Shown one piece after another: positions 44,001 to 50,750 of a stretch of 64,000 nt of DNA. Location: the NCBI RefSeq assembly GCF_000002235.5, contig NW_022145596.1:5762352-5826351 (forward strand). The letters run 5' to 3'. The notes beneath the pieces are model-generated. The model did not search any database, was not told the origin of the DNA, and saw only the letters and a list, made by a program, of their open reading frames with translations. Source of the stretch: Strongylocentrotus purpuratus. Lineage: Eukaryota; Echinodermata; Echinoidea; Camarodonta; Strongylocentrotidae. Made by a program: the position numbers and the translations under genes. Every line of letters begins with the position of its first letter. The stretch's first letter is position 1.

Positions 44001-44704
44001 TACTGAAATGAATAAAAGTTGCAAATAATCAATACTTCAAATGTGATCTGTTATTGTCTGTTTGCCATACAATATTAATTGCTTTGATCCTATCAATAAC
44101 AATTATTCCTAGGAGTACCTGTTGCTTTTTTCAGACCAATGACTATTCCAATAAAACTCTTATATTTCATTAGAATATCAAATCACTGATAAAGAGCAAA
44201 TGAATTTGAACTTCCTCCTATAGGTGTGAAGCCATAAAATACACACGTGTATAAGAACCTCGAACAGCACTGCCCATTCTAAATTCCCAAATCGATACAG
44301 AATGAAAGTGTTCTAATTTTCACAAATGATATGAAAATGTATGAAAAGAGAGTATAGTATTGTACAACACAATGGCCCAAATTCACAAAGGAGGTTTGTC
44401 GACAAACCTCCCTTGTGAATTCGGGCCAATTAGTCCCACAGCAACCTAGCAGACTAAATGTCCAAATTCCTTTTAAAGGATGTAATTTGAAGCTCACAGA
44501 AATTAGCTGCACAAACTTCACCTGCTATTTAAACTACTTTTGAATACTCACGTAATTATTTGGCTTGCTCTCCTCCTTCTCACCACCTATCAAGTTGAAA
44601 AGGAAGTCATCCATGGGCTGGGTAAAGTTGTACCTGGGTACAGCATTGCCCCTAGGCTCAGACATCACACTCCGATGAAGCTGAGGAGCCTTGCTGGCTG
44701 CCAT
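13882..44704 (-). CDS. PCM1, centriolar-satellite scaffold protein (whole gene, 40 coding exons)
   Basis: Ortholog of pericentriolar material 1, the coiled-coil scaffold of centriolar satellites that moves along microtubules and delivers proteins to centrosomes and cilia. I rebuilt 40 coding exons by splice site and phase; they sum to 6933 nt, or 2310 residues plus stop, against about 2024 in human. Family landmarks appear in order: a Lys-rich N-terminus; EELENLRQQLTYSDVD; KQHDLLRKMLKQQEE; KLRQLQSLVAMVQQ; ATWGGSTQVSEDEGLEDGY; SLISQNETRPHFLIELF; DLGNTVIHLDKAL; RIDTRQLDLQIKGIMQEVIP; CGEDLLVDISEILFNELAFF; DLPPKLTVIT. The start is the ATG at 44704-44702, one base inside an exon with a good acceptor. 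An untranslated exon lies at about 48240-48370. All coding introns are GT-AG, and introns between exons 2 and 10 are all phase 0. It is transcribed divergently from TRAPPC2. Exon coordinates are in the segment entries below. Confidence 0.96.
15335..15480 (+). mobile_element. tRNA-derived SINE-like fragment in a PCM1 intron
   Basis: TGGCTCAGTGGTAGAGC at about 15349 is a good RNA polymerase III A box. A degenerate B box (GGTTCCCTGG) follows about 55 bases on. The intervening bases do not fold as a functional tRNA, so this is a SINE head rather than a tRNA gene. Confidence 0.5.
18040..23650 (-). CDS. PCM1 segment D: coding exons 26-34 (residues 1352-2016), the conserved C-terminal core
   Basis: Exons: 23650-23227, 22814-22747, 22229-21923, 21550-21289, 20974-20891, 20331-20134, 19556-19395, 18997-18759, 18290-18040. 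Exon 26 is Pro/Tyr/Asn-rich (NPYASNNLNEGG, NPYARQPP). Exon 28 is Ser-rich, with a Lys/Gln-rich patch. Exon 29 is the best-conserved block: SEFSLFEALRESIYSEVASL then ISQNETRPHFLIELFRELQ and NTDYLRQRALYALQDLV. Exon 30 has PSESFITSDEEE, exon 31 DLGNTVIHLDKALK and exon 32 RMREYERMK. Exons 33 and 34 continue through EVIPYLKEHMDDVCS, QLGSILEDSLAKFSGRK, CGEDLLVDISEILFNELAFF and FRLMQDLD into an Asp/Glu run. Short exon 27 (68 nt) has a nearly identical MITE in the intron on each side. Confidence 0.95.
18110..18150. repeat. GAT/GAG-type coding microsatellite in PCM1 exon 34
   Basis: A run of Asp and Glu codons (read on the minus strand) encodes an acidic stretch in PCM1. Length is likely to vary between individuals. 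Confidence 0.7.
19680..19925 (-). mobile_element. tRNA-derived SINE in a PCM1 intron
   Basis: Read on the minus strand, it has a B-box-like GGGTTCCAATTCC, then ATTAATCCACTTTTGCCACT, CTCCACCCAGGTGTAAATTG and GGTACCTGG, ending with an AT-rich tail. This body is a common echinoderm SINE type (recall). It shares the GGGTACC block with 7005-7230. Confidence 0.55.
22261..22456. mobile_element. 196-bp MITE, copy A, with 6-bp target duplication GATTAG
   Basis: Perfect 13-bp terminal inverted repeats CATACATGCCAAC and GTTGGCATGTATG, flanked on both sides by GATTAG. No coding capacity. It lies in the intron between PCM1 exons 28 and 27 and differs from copy B at about three positions. Confidence 0.9.
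23742..23937. mobile_element. 196-bp MITE, copy B, with 6-bp target duplication CATTCA
   Basis: Same length, orientation and terminal repeats as copy A, flanked on both sides by CATTCA. It lies in the intron between PCM1 exons 27 and 26. About 98 percent identity to copy A (three visible differences) indicates recent activity of this family. Confidence 0.9.
24204..29857 (-). CDS. PCM1 segment C: coding exons 18-25 (residues 895-1351)
   Basis: Exons: 29857-29725, 29015-28940, 28527-28400, 27716-27649, 26309-26156, 25785-25580, 25169-24973, 24611-24204. Exon 18 has YYEAKMNQQRRELQNLM (human FYEAKLQQQQRELKQLQ). Exon 20 has YSEMRRNRALQDELREKKSE (human SEMRRHEMLREELRQRRKQ). Exon 22 has the diagnostic ATWGGSTQ motif, then GYPSDGI and a Glu run. 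Exon 24 has IGQLQRQLSNSMGMCQSLI and SDQQSMSNLLSG (human NICQTLMQDQQTLSCLL). Exon 25 has AYTQLYQQQNQIQGLRSQLE (human CYTQLTWQQNNVQRLKQML), then a Gly/Asn/Pro/Met-rich stretch. Phases join throughout. Confidence 0.93.
27375..27407. repeat. (TA)n microsatellite in a PCM1 intron
   Basis: An uninterrupted run of about 15 TA units. Confidence 0.9.
28069..28360. mobile_element. Foldback MITE, about 290 bp, in a PCM1 intron
   Basis: Arms at about 28069-28175 and 28250-28360 are reverse complements. Outer ends read GGGAGTGTTTCACAAAGAC and GTCTTTGTGGAATACTCCC; the inner shared part includes CAGGCCGTTCATGCCACTG and TTTGCTCTCACCAT. The GTTTCACAAAGAC end resembles GTTTCATAAAGC in the element at 63796, so the two may be related. 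Non-coding. Confidence 0.8.
29017..29046. repeat. (GA)n microsatellite beside PCM1 exon 19
   Basis: About 14 GA units lie immediately upstream (transcript sense) of the exon 19 acceptor. They form a pure CT tract that takes part in the polypyrimidine region. Confidence 0.85.
29119..29472. mobile_element. MITE with TIRs CATACCTGCCAAC / GTTTGCAGGTATG
   Basis: About 354 bp, bounded by near-perfect terminal inverted repeats related to those of the 196-bp MITEs. The flanks (TATTTC left, TGTTTC right) look like a 6-bp target duplication with one change. No coding capacity. The right end resembles the sequence at 50235-50285. Confidence 0.65.
31780..36713 (-). CDS. PCM1 segment B: coding exons 9-17 (residues 419-894)
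   Basis: Exons: 36713-36612, 36210-36111, 35608-35373, 34806-34674, 34301-34166, 33720-33547, 33179-33125, 32611-32451, 32112-31780. Phases join cleanly (0,1,0,1,2,2,0,2,2). Exon 9 (KQHDLLRKMLKQQEE) and exon 10 (LRTLQNRQTALMTLQTQIE) align with the human KQHDLLKRMLQQQEQ and LRALQGRQAALLALQ region. Exon 12 holds LEALQQKKRQMDDLLIQLHAL, and exon 14 holds VRERLTELRDLVQQYQDTS. Exon 16 contains a run of Glu-Thr pairs encoded by a GAGAC-type microsatellite, absent from the human protein as I recall it. Exon 17 holds KLRQLQSLVAMVQQ followed by a long Asp/Glu run. Confidence 0.92.
32504..32554. repeat. GAGAC/GTCTC-type coding microsatellite in PCM1 exon 16
   Basis: Tandem GTCTCC/GTCTCN units (plus strand) encode alternating Glu and Thr in PCM1. 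The tract is probably length-polymorphic. Confidence 0.8.
32667..32691. repeat. (TA)n microsatellite in a PCM1 intron
   Basis: About 11 uninterrupted TA units upstream (transcript sense) of exon 16. Confidence 0.85.
32736..32805. repeat. Short hairpin with CTGTTGAGAGCCAG ends
   Basis: Ends CTGTTGAGAGCCAG and CTGGCTCCCAACAG are inverted. A related hairpin with the same ends is at 63132-63186, so this is a small dispersed family. Confidence 0.6.
33483..33508. repeat. (GA)n microsatellite in a PCM1 intron
   Basis: About 12 GA units lie a few bases downstream (transcript sense) of exon 14. Confidence 0.85.
36730..36912. repeat. Two-copy tandem repeat, period about 97 bp
   Basis: AACTATTAAACACTAAGAAG starts at 36735 and again at 36832, followed in both copies by similar sequence through ATACCTATAA. 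It is intronic in PCM1, just upstream (transcript sense) of exon 9. Confidence 0.75.
37400..37495. repeat. Compound hairpin in PCM1 intron 8
   Basis: CAGACACAACACT pairs with AGTGTTGTGTCTG nearby, and GATTCTATATTCAGA pairs with TCTGAATATAGAATC about 60 bases on, giving two overlapping foldbacks. No coding content. Confidence 0.6.
38142..38775. mobile_element. Foldback Tc1/mariner-like non-autonomous element
   Basis: Arms of about 210 bp: the left begins TGTGAGTCAAAAAAAAGTTT and continues into ACACCTAGAAAATTGC; the right is its reverse complement, ending TTTGACTCACA. TA dinucleotides adjoin both ends, fitting a TA target. Arms are about 90 percent identical by eye. The middle (38346-38554) holds a GT microsatellite and no transposase frame. 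Confidence 0.7.
39470..39711. repeat. Two-copy tandem repeat, period about 120 bp
   Basis: ATGTTTT followed by TTTCTTGAAAGTATCT occurs at 39492 and 39612. Both copies continue through CCAAAAGTAT, ACCACCAATTC and TTTGTAAAACCA. Intronic in PCM1. Confidence 0.85.
40029..44704 (-). CDS. PCM1 segment A: coding exons 2-8 (residues 1-418)
   Basis: Exons, in transcript order: 44704-44552, 44002-43898, 43350-43201, 42841-42698, 42409-42368, 41098-40754, 40343-40029. Each has a length divisible by three and starts in phase 0, so skipping any of them would keep the frame. Exon 3 gives NWKPSSTF followed by a Lys/Arg-rich stretch, like the vertebrate N-terminus. Exon 4 carries RRRTPATYPRTQHVSSL and the first coil (EELENLRQQLTYSDVDD). 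Exon 6 (14 residues, IVARLMQIR) matches the human SRLVQIR region. Exon 7 carries a strong coil (KLSRLQEHLQEQERGYLALL). Exon 8 is Ser/Asp/Glu-rich with SDSELDDIRSVSSYASGSF and a second coil. Confidence 0.92.
41226..41258. repeat. Poly-C tract
   Basis: About 25 C residues with few interruptions, in a PCM1 intron. Confidence 0.85.
41332..42268. mobile_element. 937-bp DNA element, TIR CAGAGCTGCCAA, 6-bp duplication CATTTG
   Basis: Perfect 12-bp terminal inverted repeats CAGAGCTGCCAA and TTGGCAGCTCTG, flanked by CATTTG at 41326-41331 and 42269-42274. The interior is AT-rich at the left and more GC-rich near 41990-42170. Short frames have no recognisable transposase, so it is non-autonomous or decayed. 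It lies in the PCM1 intron between exons 6 and 7. The shared CTGCCAA core and the 6-bp duplication suggest kinship with the 196-bp MITEs. Confidence 0.85.
44374..44427. repeat. 54-bp palindrome with no spacer
   Basis: Arms of 27 bp meet at GTCGAC with two mismatches. The outer ends are GGCCC and GGGCC. A small MITE remnant or foldback in PCM1 intron 2. Confidence 0.8.
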
Positions 44705-46698
44705 GCTGTTTAGGATGGCAAAAGAGGAGCAGTGCATGGGTAAGGGAAGGAATATCAGCAGAATGGGGTGGGGCAGGAAATGAAATAGAAAGGAAAAATG
44801 ATACCAGGCAGTGGCAACAAAAATGATGTTTATTCAACATGACAGCTGAGAATGAAAGTACTTGTGCTAAGATTCATATAACCAAGTTTTGAGCCAAACT
44901 TCTATTCGCAAATGAAGTTACAGCACCGATGGAAATTGAGATTTGAGAATTTGTTGGCATTTTTGTTGTTGCTGATTCTATAACTTTTATGGCTTGCGAC
45001 TAATAAAAAAACCTAGCCATAATCCTACGGTAAGTTTTCTGATTTATACCACGGTTGTGTCGACTTTGTTTCCTACTACATGTACCTAACTTTAGCACCA
45101 TGCTCTGGAAATATAGCGCAGATTCTGTATTTTTGACAATAAAACGCAAATTTTAAAGATTAATTTTCGGAGGTCACATTGGGATTTTGATGTGGTGTTA
45201 CTTTCTGTGTGTGTAAAAACTGTAATGGTTTGATTTGTGTTTCTAACGTTTGAATAAGATTTCTAACAATCAGTTGGTATCACTTTTACTCATAATTTTA
45301 ATGACATCTCTCAAAGTGGAGATTTCCAGACCCTTGTCGGCAAGTTCATATTTTTTAAGGATGTACATTAACAGACTGTGCAAACTTGCCTGATCTTTTG
45401 TCAATATTTTCTGAATTTCACAACCAATTCAAAAGAAACTTCTGTCTCTAAATGACAGATTAGGTAATGTTGTTCCTCTTTTAATTGGTGATAGATCTAG
45501 ACCTATTACTTATTAGATTTTTGGAATAGGGTCTAGAGTAAAGGAGGGGGTTTTCAGCCACTTAAAGAGAAGGTTGAGTTCTGGGAAGAGGTGAAAAATA
45601 ATTTGTGAGCGTTATCATTCTTATTATGCAAGTGTGGAAGAACATCAGATAAGACATGTTCCCTGAAAAGCATGGCTCTTCAAATGCCTTCCTATTCTAA
45701 ATATGTCATGTAACATCGTAAAACTCCAGGGTAGGATTTTTACGCCACTTGTTCGTGTAGTCCCATATACATCTTTCTGTGTACAGTGTTTGTAACTTTA
45801 CCAAAACTTGGCCAAATTTCTTATTATTTTGATGATTCCAGAACCTTGCAATACACACAATTCTTATATGCTAGATGATCAACCTTTTCTGGTCGATTCC
45901 ACACCGTTTCTTTCACAATGCAATCGCATGACCAGAACTCAACTTCATCTTAAAGACAAAATCCCATTTTTTGGACTCTTTACTAATTCCTATTTATTAT
46001 CATTTCTTGTTCAAATCATGAAGCAAATATCATTATTTAAACAAAAAAAAGAATCCCAGAAAAAAAATCATGAATTGCCATGACAATATTCATTTCAATT
46101 TTCACTGTTTCGGAGACAGTTATCGGCCTAGCGAGACAGTTTTCGGTCGCATGTACAAAGTCAATAGGAAGCGCGCGCGCCGTGCGTTTCCCCGCTGATC
46201 TATAGCACTAGCGGGTGGAGCAGGTATCCCACGCCAGAGCTCGCCATGCCGAAAACTATTTCTGCGGTGATCGGAAATTGGAATCTGAATTAGACAGAGA
46301 TATCATGTGTGCGCTGCGGTGTCCGGCTGCATTGATTTAATACATGTGATGAGATACTTTTGAGCTTGTGACTCACACAAAATCGGGCTCTAAATCTGAA
46401 AAATACTTGAACTAAAGCTCATTTTATGGTACCCATATAACATATTCCTTACAGCCACGCGTAAGATACTAGATTTTTGTGGTTCTTCATTGACTCTGGC
46501 ATTGTATTGTATGGTATGTGTGGGATTATGTGATATGCTATTAAACTTCTATGCGATGTATTTTAAAGGGATTTTACCATGCATCCAATGGACCGGCCGA
46601 AAACTGTCGACAGTCGATTACCCCCTCCCTTACTCTACCAATTTGTCAAATTTTTGTGATATGGAAGGGTGAAAAACGTCTGTGAATTAGGGTCAAAG

Positions 46699-47479
46699 TA
46701 GACCGAATTTTTCTGTCTCTTTCGTTCGTTAGCCTCTGATTTGGGTAGGTCGGCTCTCTCTTTAGAGACAGAACAGCCCCATACGCTGTAGTGGCCGCGC
46801 GTTTGTACTAAGAAACGTTACACAAAACTTGGCCAAACTTAATCCCTAATTTTTATATTTTACCGGATGCGTATCCGATGCATTTAAAGTCCTAAATTAG
46901 CTAAATACTTAACTACTTCGGTTCCACTTACCAACTTGACTGGAATAATCCGTTTAATGGTCCATTTTTAGGAAATTATGGGTCAAGATCGACATCCATG
47001 AAGAAAATCTTGCAGCCGAGTCTCATTCTTTCTAGTCTACGCCGAAGGCAAAATGATTATAACGGAAAAACTGTGCACGAGCTACGAGTTCGTAATGACA
47101 TGCACAGTTTTTCCGTTATAATCATTTTGCCTTCGGCGTAGACTAGAAAGAATGAGACTCGGCTGCAAGATTTTCTTCATGGATGTCGATCTTGACCCAT
47201 AATTTCCTAAAAATGGACCATTAAACGGATTATTCCAGTCAAGTTGGTAAGTGGAACCGAAGTAGTTAAGTATTTAGCTAATTTAGGACTTTAAATGCAT
47301 CGGATACGCATCCGGTAAAATATAAAAATTAGGGATTAAGTTTGGCCAAGTTTTGTGTAACGTTTCTTAGTACAAACGCGCGGCCACTACAGCGTATGGG
47401 GCTGTTCTGTCTCTAAAGAGAGAGCCGACCTACCCAAATCAGAGGCTAACGAACGAAAGAGACAGAAAAATTCGGTCTA
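46699..47479. mobile_element. 781-bp near-perfect palindromic (foldback) element with 9-bp target duplication
   Basis: Two 379-bp arms, 46699-47077 and 47101-47479, show no difference that I could see and are separated by a 23-bp spacer. Ends read TAGACCGAATTTTT and AAAAATTCGGTCTA. GGGTCAAAG flanks both sides (46690-46698 and 47480-47488). A 9-bp duplication with very long TIRs fits the Mutator-like (MULE) superfamily best. No transposase frame. Arm identity implies very recent insertion or arm-to-arm conversion. Confidence 0.92.
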
Positions 47480-47794
47480 GGGTCAAAGGAGAACTAAGTC
47501 TATCACTGTAGCCATTTATTTAACAGAGCTATCCAAAATAGTGGCATATTGCCATTGCCGGTGCTGGTGTGCATCGAGACATGATGATGATGATGATTGT
47601 GCTGCACGCACAGTTCGTGTGTTGATGGCTGGCTGCAAAGGGAGCAGTGCCAATCCAATGGGACACTTTTGCGCACATGAAATAATCTTTATCAAACTCT
47701 AAAAAAAATCATTAAAATACCGTTCAATATTTGGGAACCTTTTCGCTTTAAAGTTTAAATCGACACATTTATAAACGAATTGCGAATTTGCCTT

Positions 47795-47885
47795 CAGCCC
47801 CGGACCGGTACCCGGCGCCTCGCCTTGCGCTCGACGCTGTGTCTCGCGCCGCGGCAAAGTGTATCCCGAGAGGAACTCCCCGATA
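47795..47885. other. GC- and CpG-rich stretch in PCM1 intron 1
   Basis: Contrasts with its AT-rich surroundings and has many CpG (GGCGCC, CGACGC, CGCGCCGCGG). It could be an alternative promoter, an unmethylated island or part of a decayed element. Frames in both strands are open across it but short and unrecognised. Confidence 0.35.
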
Positions 47886-48239
47886 TGATGATGTGATCCA
47901 CCTTGCATTTGCCAGGGAGCAGATTCTAAATTGTACTCTCAAACTATGCACGAATAATTTGGGTTTGACAATTATATGACAGGAATGCTAATAATAATCT
48001 ACCTCAATTTATTCACGGTTGTTATGGTACAAGTTTAAAGCATTTTTACACATCAAGAAGCGATAAAAAACGTAAAACATAATGACATGTTTGACCTTTC
48101 ATGTCTGCAAATTTTATCAAGATGGCGCTATGTCACCGCTTGCAAACACCATGACAACCAGCCACTTTAAATTACATGTTATGCAAAATTCTAGCCTTAA
48201 CGAAATTCATAAATTTAAAAAAATGAAAGTAAAACATAC

Positions 48240-48370
48240 CTTCTTGACAGCTGAAGGTGTTTCTCAGCTGGAAATGCCTCTGTTATGGTCTCAGGAGCTG
48301 CAAAGTATAGCTTTACGGGCACTCTCACTGAGTTACACACAGTTTAGATTAGGCAGCCATTTTGTGCTCG
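48240..48370 (-). other. Probable untranslated exon 1 of PCM1
   Basis: A strong donor (CAAGAAG then GTATGT, minus strand) ends the exon at 48240 and would splice to the acceptor before 44705. A YY1-like AAAATGGCTGCC lies near the upstream edge, and the first ATG there starts a three-codon upstream frame (Met-Ala-Ala-stop, 48360-48349). The transcription start is not determinable; about 48370 is a guess. Confidence 0.5.
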
Positions 48371-48720
48371 TCTAGGGAAAAAATCGAAAACCTAAACATT
48401 GCGCCTGCAATTTAGTATCAGTTCGCCTATCAATTTCGTATGCAAATTTACAGAGAAAAATATACTAGCTTTTGAAAATAAATATCCCTCACAAGATTAA
48501 CGATAAAGCTAACTTTATACATCATATATCATTTTTTTCATCTATCCCGTACAAATTTTAAATCAAATTATCATAAATTTGGAGCTACATGATAAGTGAC
48601 TTGTCACAGTTTATTCAAAGGAGTGATAAGGCATACTGGCGCGCGTCTAATTTTCTATTCTCATTGGCTAGCGCATGTAGCCGTAACTACTTTTCTTACA
48701 CGGATGACTTCCGGATTCAA
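48371..48720. promoter_or_regulatory. Divergent PCM1 / TRAPPC2 promoter
   Basis: About 350 bp separate the inferred start regions of two head-to-head genes. It holds an inverted CCAAT box (ATTGG, 48663-48667) and an ETS/GABP-type site ACTTCCGG (48707-48714). No TATA box is obvious. These motifs are typical of bidirectional housekeeping promoters; function is inferred. Confidence 0.55.
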
Positions 48721-48778
48721 TAGAAAACCAGTGGCAGTGTTTTTAGCAGACAACTCTGCATCTGAATGGTAATAATTG
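48715..48778 (+). other. Probable untranslated exon 1 of TRAPPC2
   Basis: The sequence after the ETS site runs to a donor at 48778/48779 (GAATG then GTAATA). It would splice to the acceptor ending at 51789, upstream of the start codon. The 5' limit is a guess, and the donor is moderate. Confidence 0.4.
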
Positions 48779-49044
48779 TGTAAGTAATATGTTTAGCGAA
48801 CTACTAGAGTACTATTATACTACATCTAATGCTTTGTTATCTCATTATTTATTCAGGTTCCATTAAGTTTAACGTAGCTTCGTCAGTGATTTTATTTTAA
48901 ACCATTTGTCGTGCCAGCACCGCACTCCAGGCTCTCACAAGCTCAGGCCCAGCGCAGCGACACAAATTGGGATCGAGAGAGACCGCGACCGCAGTAGTCT
49001 CGGCATAGCTAGCCATATGAATCTCGGACGAGCTTAGATGGACT

Positions 49045-49540
49045 TAGACCGAATTTTCCGTCTCTTTCGTTCGTTAGCCTCTTATTGGGGTAGGGTCGGC
49101 CGGCTCTCTCTTTAGAGACGGAAACCGTCTATACACATTCCCTTGATAACGCCACGGCCATTTCAGGTCGTAGCGTTTTGCCCCCAAAATCCCCCAAAAA
49201 AGGCAAAATGTCATTTTACCTCGTGCATTTTATATTGTAAATTAGGCCTAGGCTATAATAAATCAGTTCCACTTACCAACTTGACTGAAATAATCAGTTT
49301 AATAGTCCCTTTTTAGGAATTTATGGGTCAAAATCGAAATCCATGTTGAAAAAGATTTTCAAAATGGATTTCGATTTTGACCCATAATTTCCTAAAAAGG
49401 GACTATTAAAGTTATTTCAGTCAAGTTGGTAGATCTAAGTGGAACTGATTTATTATAGCCTAGACCCTAGGCCTAATTTACATGTGGATATGCACGAGGT
49501 AAAATGACATTTTGGGGGATTTTGGGTCTAAGACGGTCTA
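49045..49540. mobile_element. TAGACCG-family foldback element with 9-bp duplication AGATGGACT
   Basis: Starts TAGACCGAATTTTCC and ends GGTCTA, flanked by AGATGGACT at 49036-49044 and 49541-49549. Internal blocks (TTCCACTTACCAACTTGACT and the fold centre near 49355) match the 781-bp palindrome, so both belong to one family. The outer right arm is shorter than the left. It lies in the TRAPPC2 5' intron. Confidence 0.8.
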
Positions 49541-49549
49541 AGATGGACT

Positions 49550-49763
49550 AGCCTCTCCCGACTCAGTGCAGTGCTGGTCGGCTTCTGTCTCTTTCGTTCG
49601 TTGGCCTCTGATTTGGGTAGGGTCGGCTCCTCTCTTAAGAGACAGAAGCCGACCATAGGGTCTGCTCTGTAAACTCGGTGGCACAGATTTGACTAAAGAG
49701 AGAGCCGGCCGACCCTACCCCAATAAGAGGCTAACGAACGAAAGAGACGGAAAATTCGGTCTA
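49550..49763. mobile_element. Second TAGACCG-family fragment abutting the first
   Basis: 49690-49763 is the reverse complement of the left end of the neighbouring element (through AATTCGGTCTA at 49763). 49575-49650 is a further hairpin (GGCTTCTGTCTCT and AGAGACAGAAGCC) with the same CTTTCGTTCGTTGGCCTCT core. This indicates nested or rearranged insertions. AATTGGG occurs at the right flank and also near 48965. Confidence 0.65.
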
Positions 49764-49831
49764 AATTGGGTCCAGCCTGCGCCTGGCCATGCATGTCATG
49801 AATGATGTGTACGCAAATGAAGACCGAAAGC

Positions 49832-49949
49832 TTCAGTCTCTGATATCGAAGGTTGTTCCGCTGAGATTCAGAGCTACCAAGTGTCACGCATTCAGTCTCT
49901 GATATCGACGGTTGCTCCGCTGAGATTCAGAGCTACCAAGTGTCACGCA
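49832..49949. repeat. 59-bp tandem duplication
   Basis: Copies 49832-49890 and 49891-49949 begin TTCAGTCTCTGATATCGA and end GTGTCACGCA, with two visible differences. It lies in the TRAPPC2 5' intron. Confidence 0.9.
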
Positions 49950-50134
49950 TTTCGAGGGTCTGAAAACGCTCTCACGCACAACGCACGTGATTTAAAAAAA
50001 AACCTTTACGCTATACCCTCGCATGCATGCTCGCGCGCCGCATCATGAAAATGTCACGTATAGCTGATCTTTGAACGTGGCGTCTCTGGAGATTACATCT
50101 GCCTCTATCATCTATGTGTATGGGGAATGGTGAC

Positions 50135-50285
50135 AAATGTCAGTTTTATTAAAGAATGACCCCATAGACTATGGTCTAGATCTATGGGTCATTGTTTAGG
50201 TAGTTTAATTAAACTGACATTTTCTGGTCCTAGAAATAAAAAAAACAACAGAATATTCTGAATTATTCGTAAGGGTTGGCAGGTA
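50135..50285. mobile_element. Hairpin plus MITE end fragment
   Basis: 50135-50222 folds on itself (AATGTCAGTTT with AAACTGACATT; ATGACCCATAGA with TCTATGGGTCAT). 50240-50285 (CAGAATATTC, TAAGGGTTGGCAGGTATG) matches the right end of the MITE at 29119-29472. Confidence 0.55.
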
Positions 50286-50716
50286 TGGCATTGTGTGCAC
50301 ATAGCTTATGCAGCGGCGTAGTCTTTGTGTGTGTTGACCTCAAATCAAACTTTCATTGACTGGTGTATAAATTTCATTTTGAGACAGAGAATGTATTTTA
50401 CTCGAATATGAAGTAAAAGACTTGCAGAAATTTGAGTAGAGGTCTACTGCAATTTTTGTGAAAATTAGAAAATGCAATATTGTTTTTAATATAAGGAAAA
50501 TAATTACAGCTTTAAAAAATCCAAACAACTAGGATCATTCTCATTTTTTTTTCTTTGTAACATCGGATAACAAATTTCACAAATTCCAACATAGGTCTAG
50601 ACAGATAGAATAACATTGATAATTTAGAATATTTAGTGCAAGGGTAAATATGACAATGACCCGGAATATAATACCATGATAAAAATTCATCAAATTACTT
50701 GTAATACTTGTAATTT

Positions 50717-50750
50717 TTTTTTTTTTTTTTTTTTTTTGGGGGGGGGGGTC
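50717..50750. repeat. Poly-T / poly-G tract
   Basis: Run of about 23 T followed by about 9 G in the TRAPPC2 5' intron. Nothing else is seen between 50290 and 51789 that I can support. Confidence 0.9.

Larger units (their letters stand above)
44706..48239 (-). other. PCM1 intron 1 (5' UTR intron)
   Basis: A 3.5-kb intron between the untranslated exon and the start-codon exon. It holds the 781-bp palindrome (46699-47479), inverted short blocks near 46135 and 46590 (CAGTTTTCGG and CCGAAAACTG) that may bound a decayed element, and a GC-rich stretch at 47795-47885. No coding frame is convincing. Confidence 0.7.

Noticed and set aside
47699..47979. Open frames on both strands in the GC-rich stretch
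   Set aside because: GC-rich sequence is open by chance because stops are AT-rich; no homology recognised.
48082..48375. 97-residue plus-strand frame
   Set aside because: It overlaps the inferred PCM1 untranslated exon and donor on the minus strand and has no recognisable family.
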